A stretch of DNA of 64,000 nt from JBEDUK01 sp040414485 (GTDB taxonomy: Bacteria > Actinomycetota > UBA4738). The stretch is from NCBI GenBank assembly GCA_040414485.1, contig JBEDUK010000056.1, forward strand, positions 12,327-76,326, given 5' to 3'. Of this stretch, positions 63,985 to 64,000 are shown piece by piece. The notes under the pieces are model-generated. The model did no database searches. It was not told where the DNA came from and was given only the letters and a program-made list of their open reading frames with translations. How positions within the stretch are numbered: position 1 is the stretch's first letter; each line of letters begins with the position of its first letter. Both the position numbers and the translations under genes were made by a program.

Positions 63985-64000
63985 GAACGATCCCTCCTAC

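Overview
The window is GC-rich, uses many GTG and some TTG starts, and packs its genes with 4-base ATGA/GTGA overlaps. Together with the gene order, a zinc-type short S14, an L24 with a Cys-rich tail and actinobacterial-length RpoB/RpoC, this points to a member of the Actinomycetota, probably outside the well-studied genera. I cannot place it more finely by eye. No tRNA, rRNA, CRISPR array, transposase or integrase was seen.

Layout. (1) 1-21,782, minus strand: an unbroken translation super-operon read right to left: rpsL-rpsG-fusA-tuf, then rpsJ-rplC-rplD-rplW-rplB-rpsS-rplV-rpsC-rplP-rpmC-rpsQ, then rplN-rplX-rplE-rpsN-rpsH-rplF-rplR-rpsE-rpmD-rplO-secY-adk-map-infA-rpmJ-rpsM-rpsK-rpoA-rplQ-truA-rplM and the start of a probable rpsI. 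Several ribosomal proteins carry long low-complexity tails or inserts (S9, L13, L4, L29, S3, L18). (2) 22.1-56.0 kb: an accessory surface-polysaccharide region on both strands. (3) 56.2-64.0 kb, minus strand: rpoC and rpoB.

The accessory region has the parts of a Wzx/Wzy-type exopolysaccharide pathway. They are a membrane sugar-phosphate transferase that starts the lipid-linked unit, dTDP-sugar enzymes (RmlC-like, RmlD-like, another epimerase), three glycosyltransferases, a flippase and an O-antigen ligase/polymerase. Mixed in are four sulfotransferases and five alkaline-phosphatase-superfamily enzymes, four of them sulfatase-like. All four sulfatase-like proteins have Thr where a sulfatase has its formylglycine precursor and lack the motif's Arg, so they are unlikely to be ordinary sulfatases. 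Two GH5-type glycosidases (one lipoprotein, one secreted), two secreted Kelch proteins and a secreted phosphoesterase complete the set. The simplest model is a sulfated, further decorated extracellular polysaccharide made, exported and trimmed by this locus. Sulfate-activation (PAPS) genes are not in the window.

The most unusual signal is a roughly 300-360 bp leader present twice, 16 kb apart and on opposite strands: upstream of a sulfotransferase gene (22,152-22,514, plus) and of a sulfatase-like gene (38,303-38,611, minus). Both copies share a promoter core (GCGCCCCAC then CTATACTTCATC), internal blocks, and a small ORF (59 and 40 codons) ending in GRSA whose stop codon is built into the ribosome-binding site of the next gene. 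Differences between the copies in the ORF core are synonymous or conservative, so a translated small protein or leader peptide coordinating sulfation genes is plausible. In addition, many genes of the cluster have a TANNNT box 7-8 bases before the start codon, as expected for leaderless transcripts.
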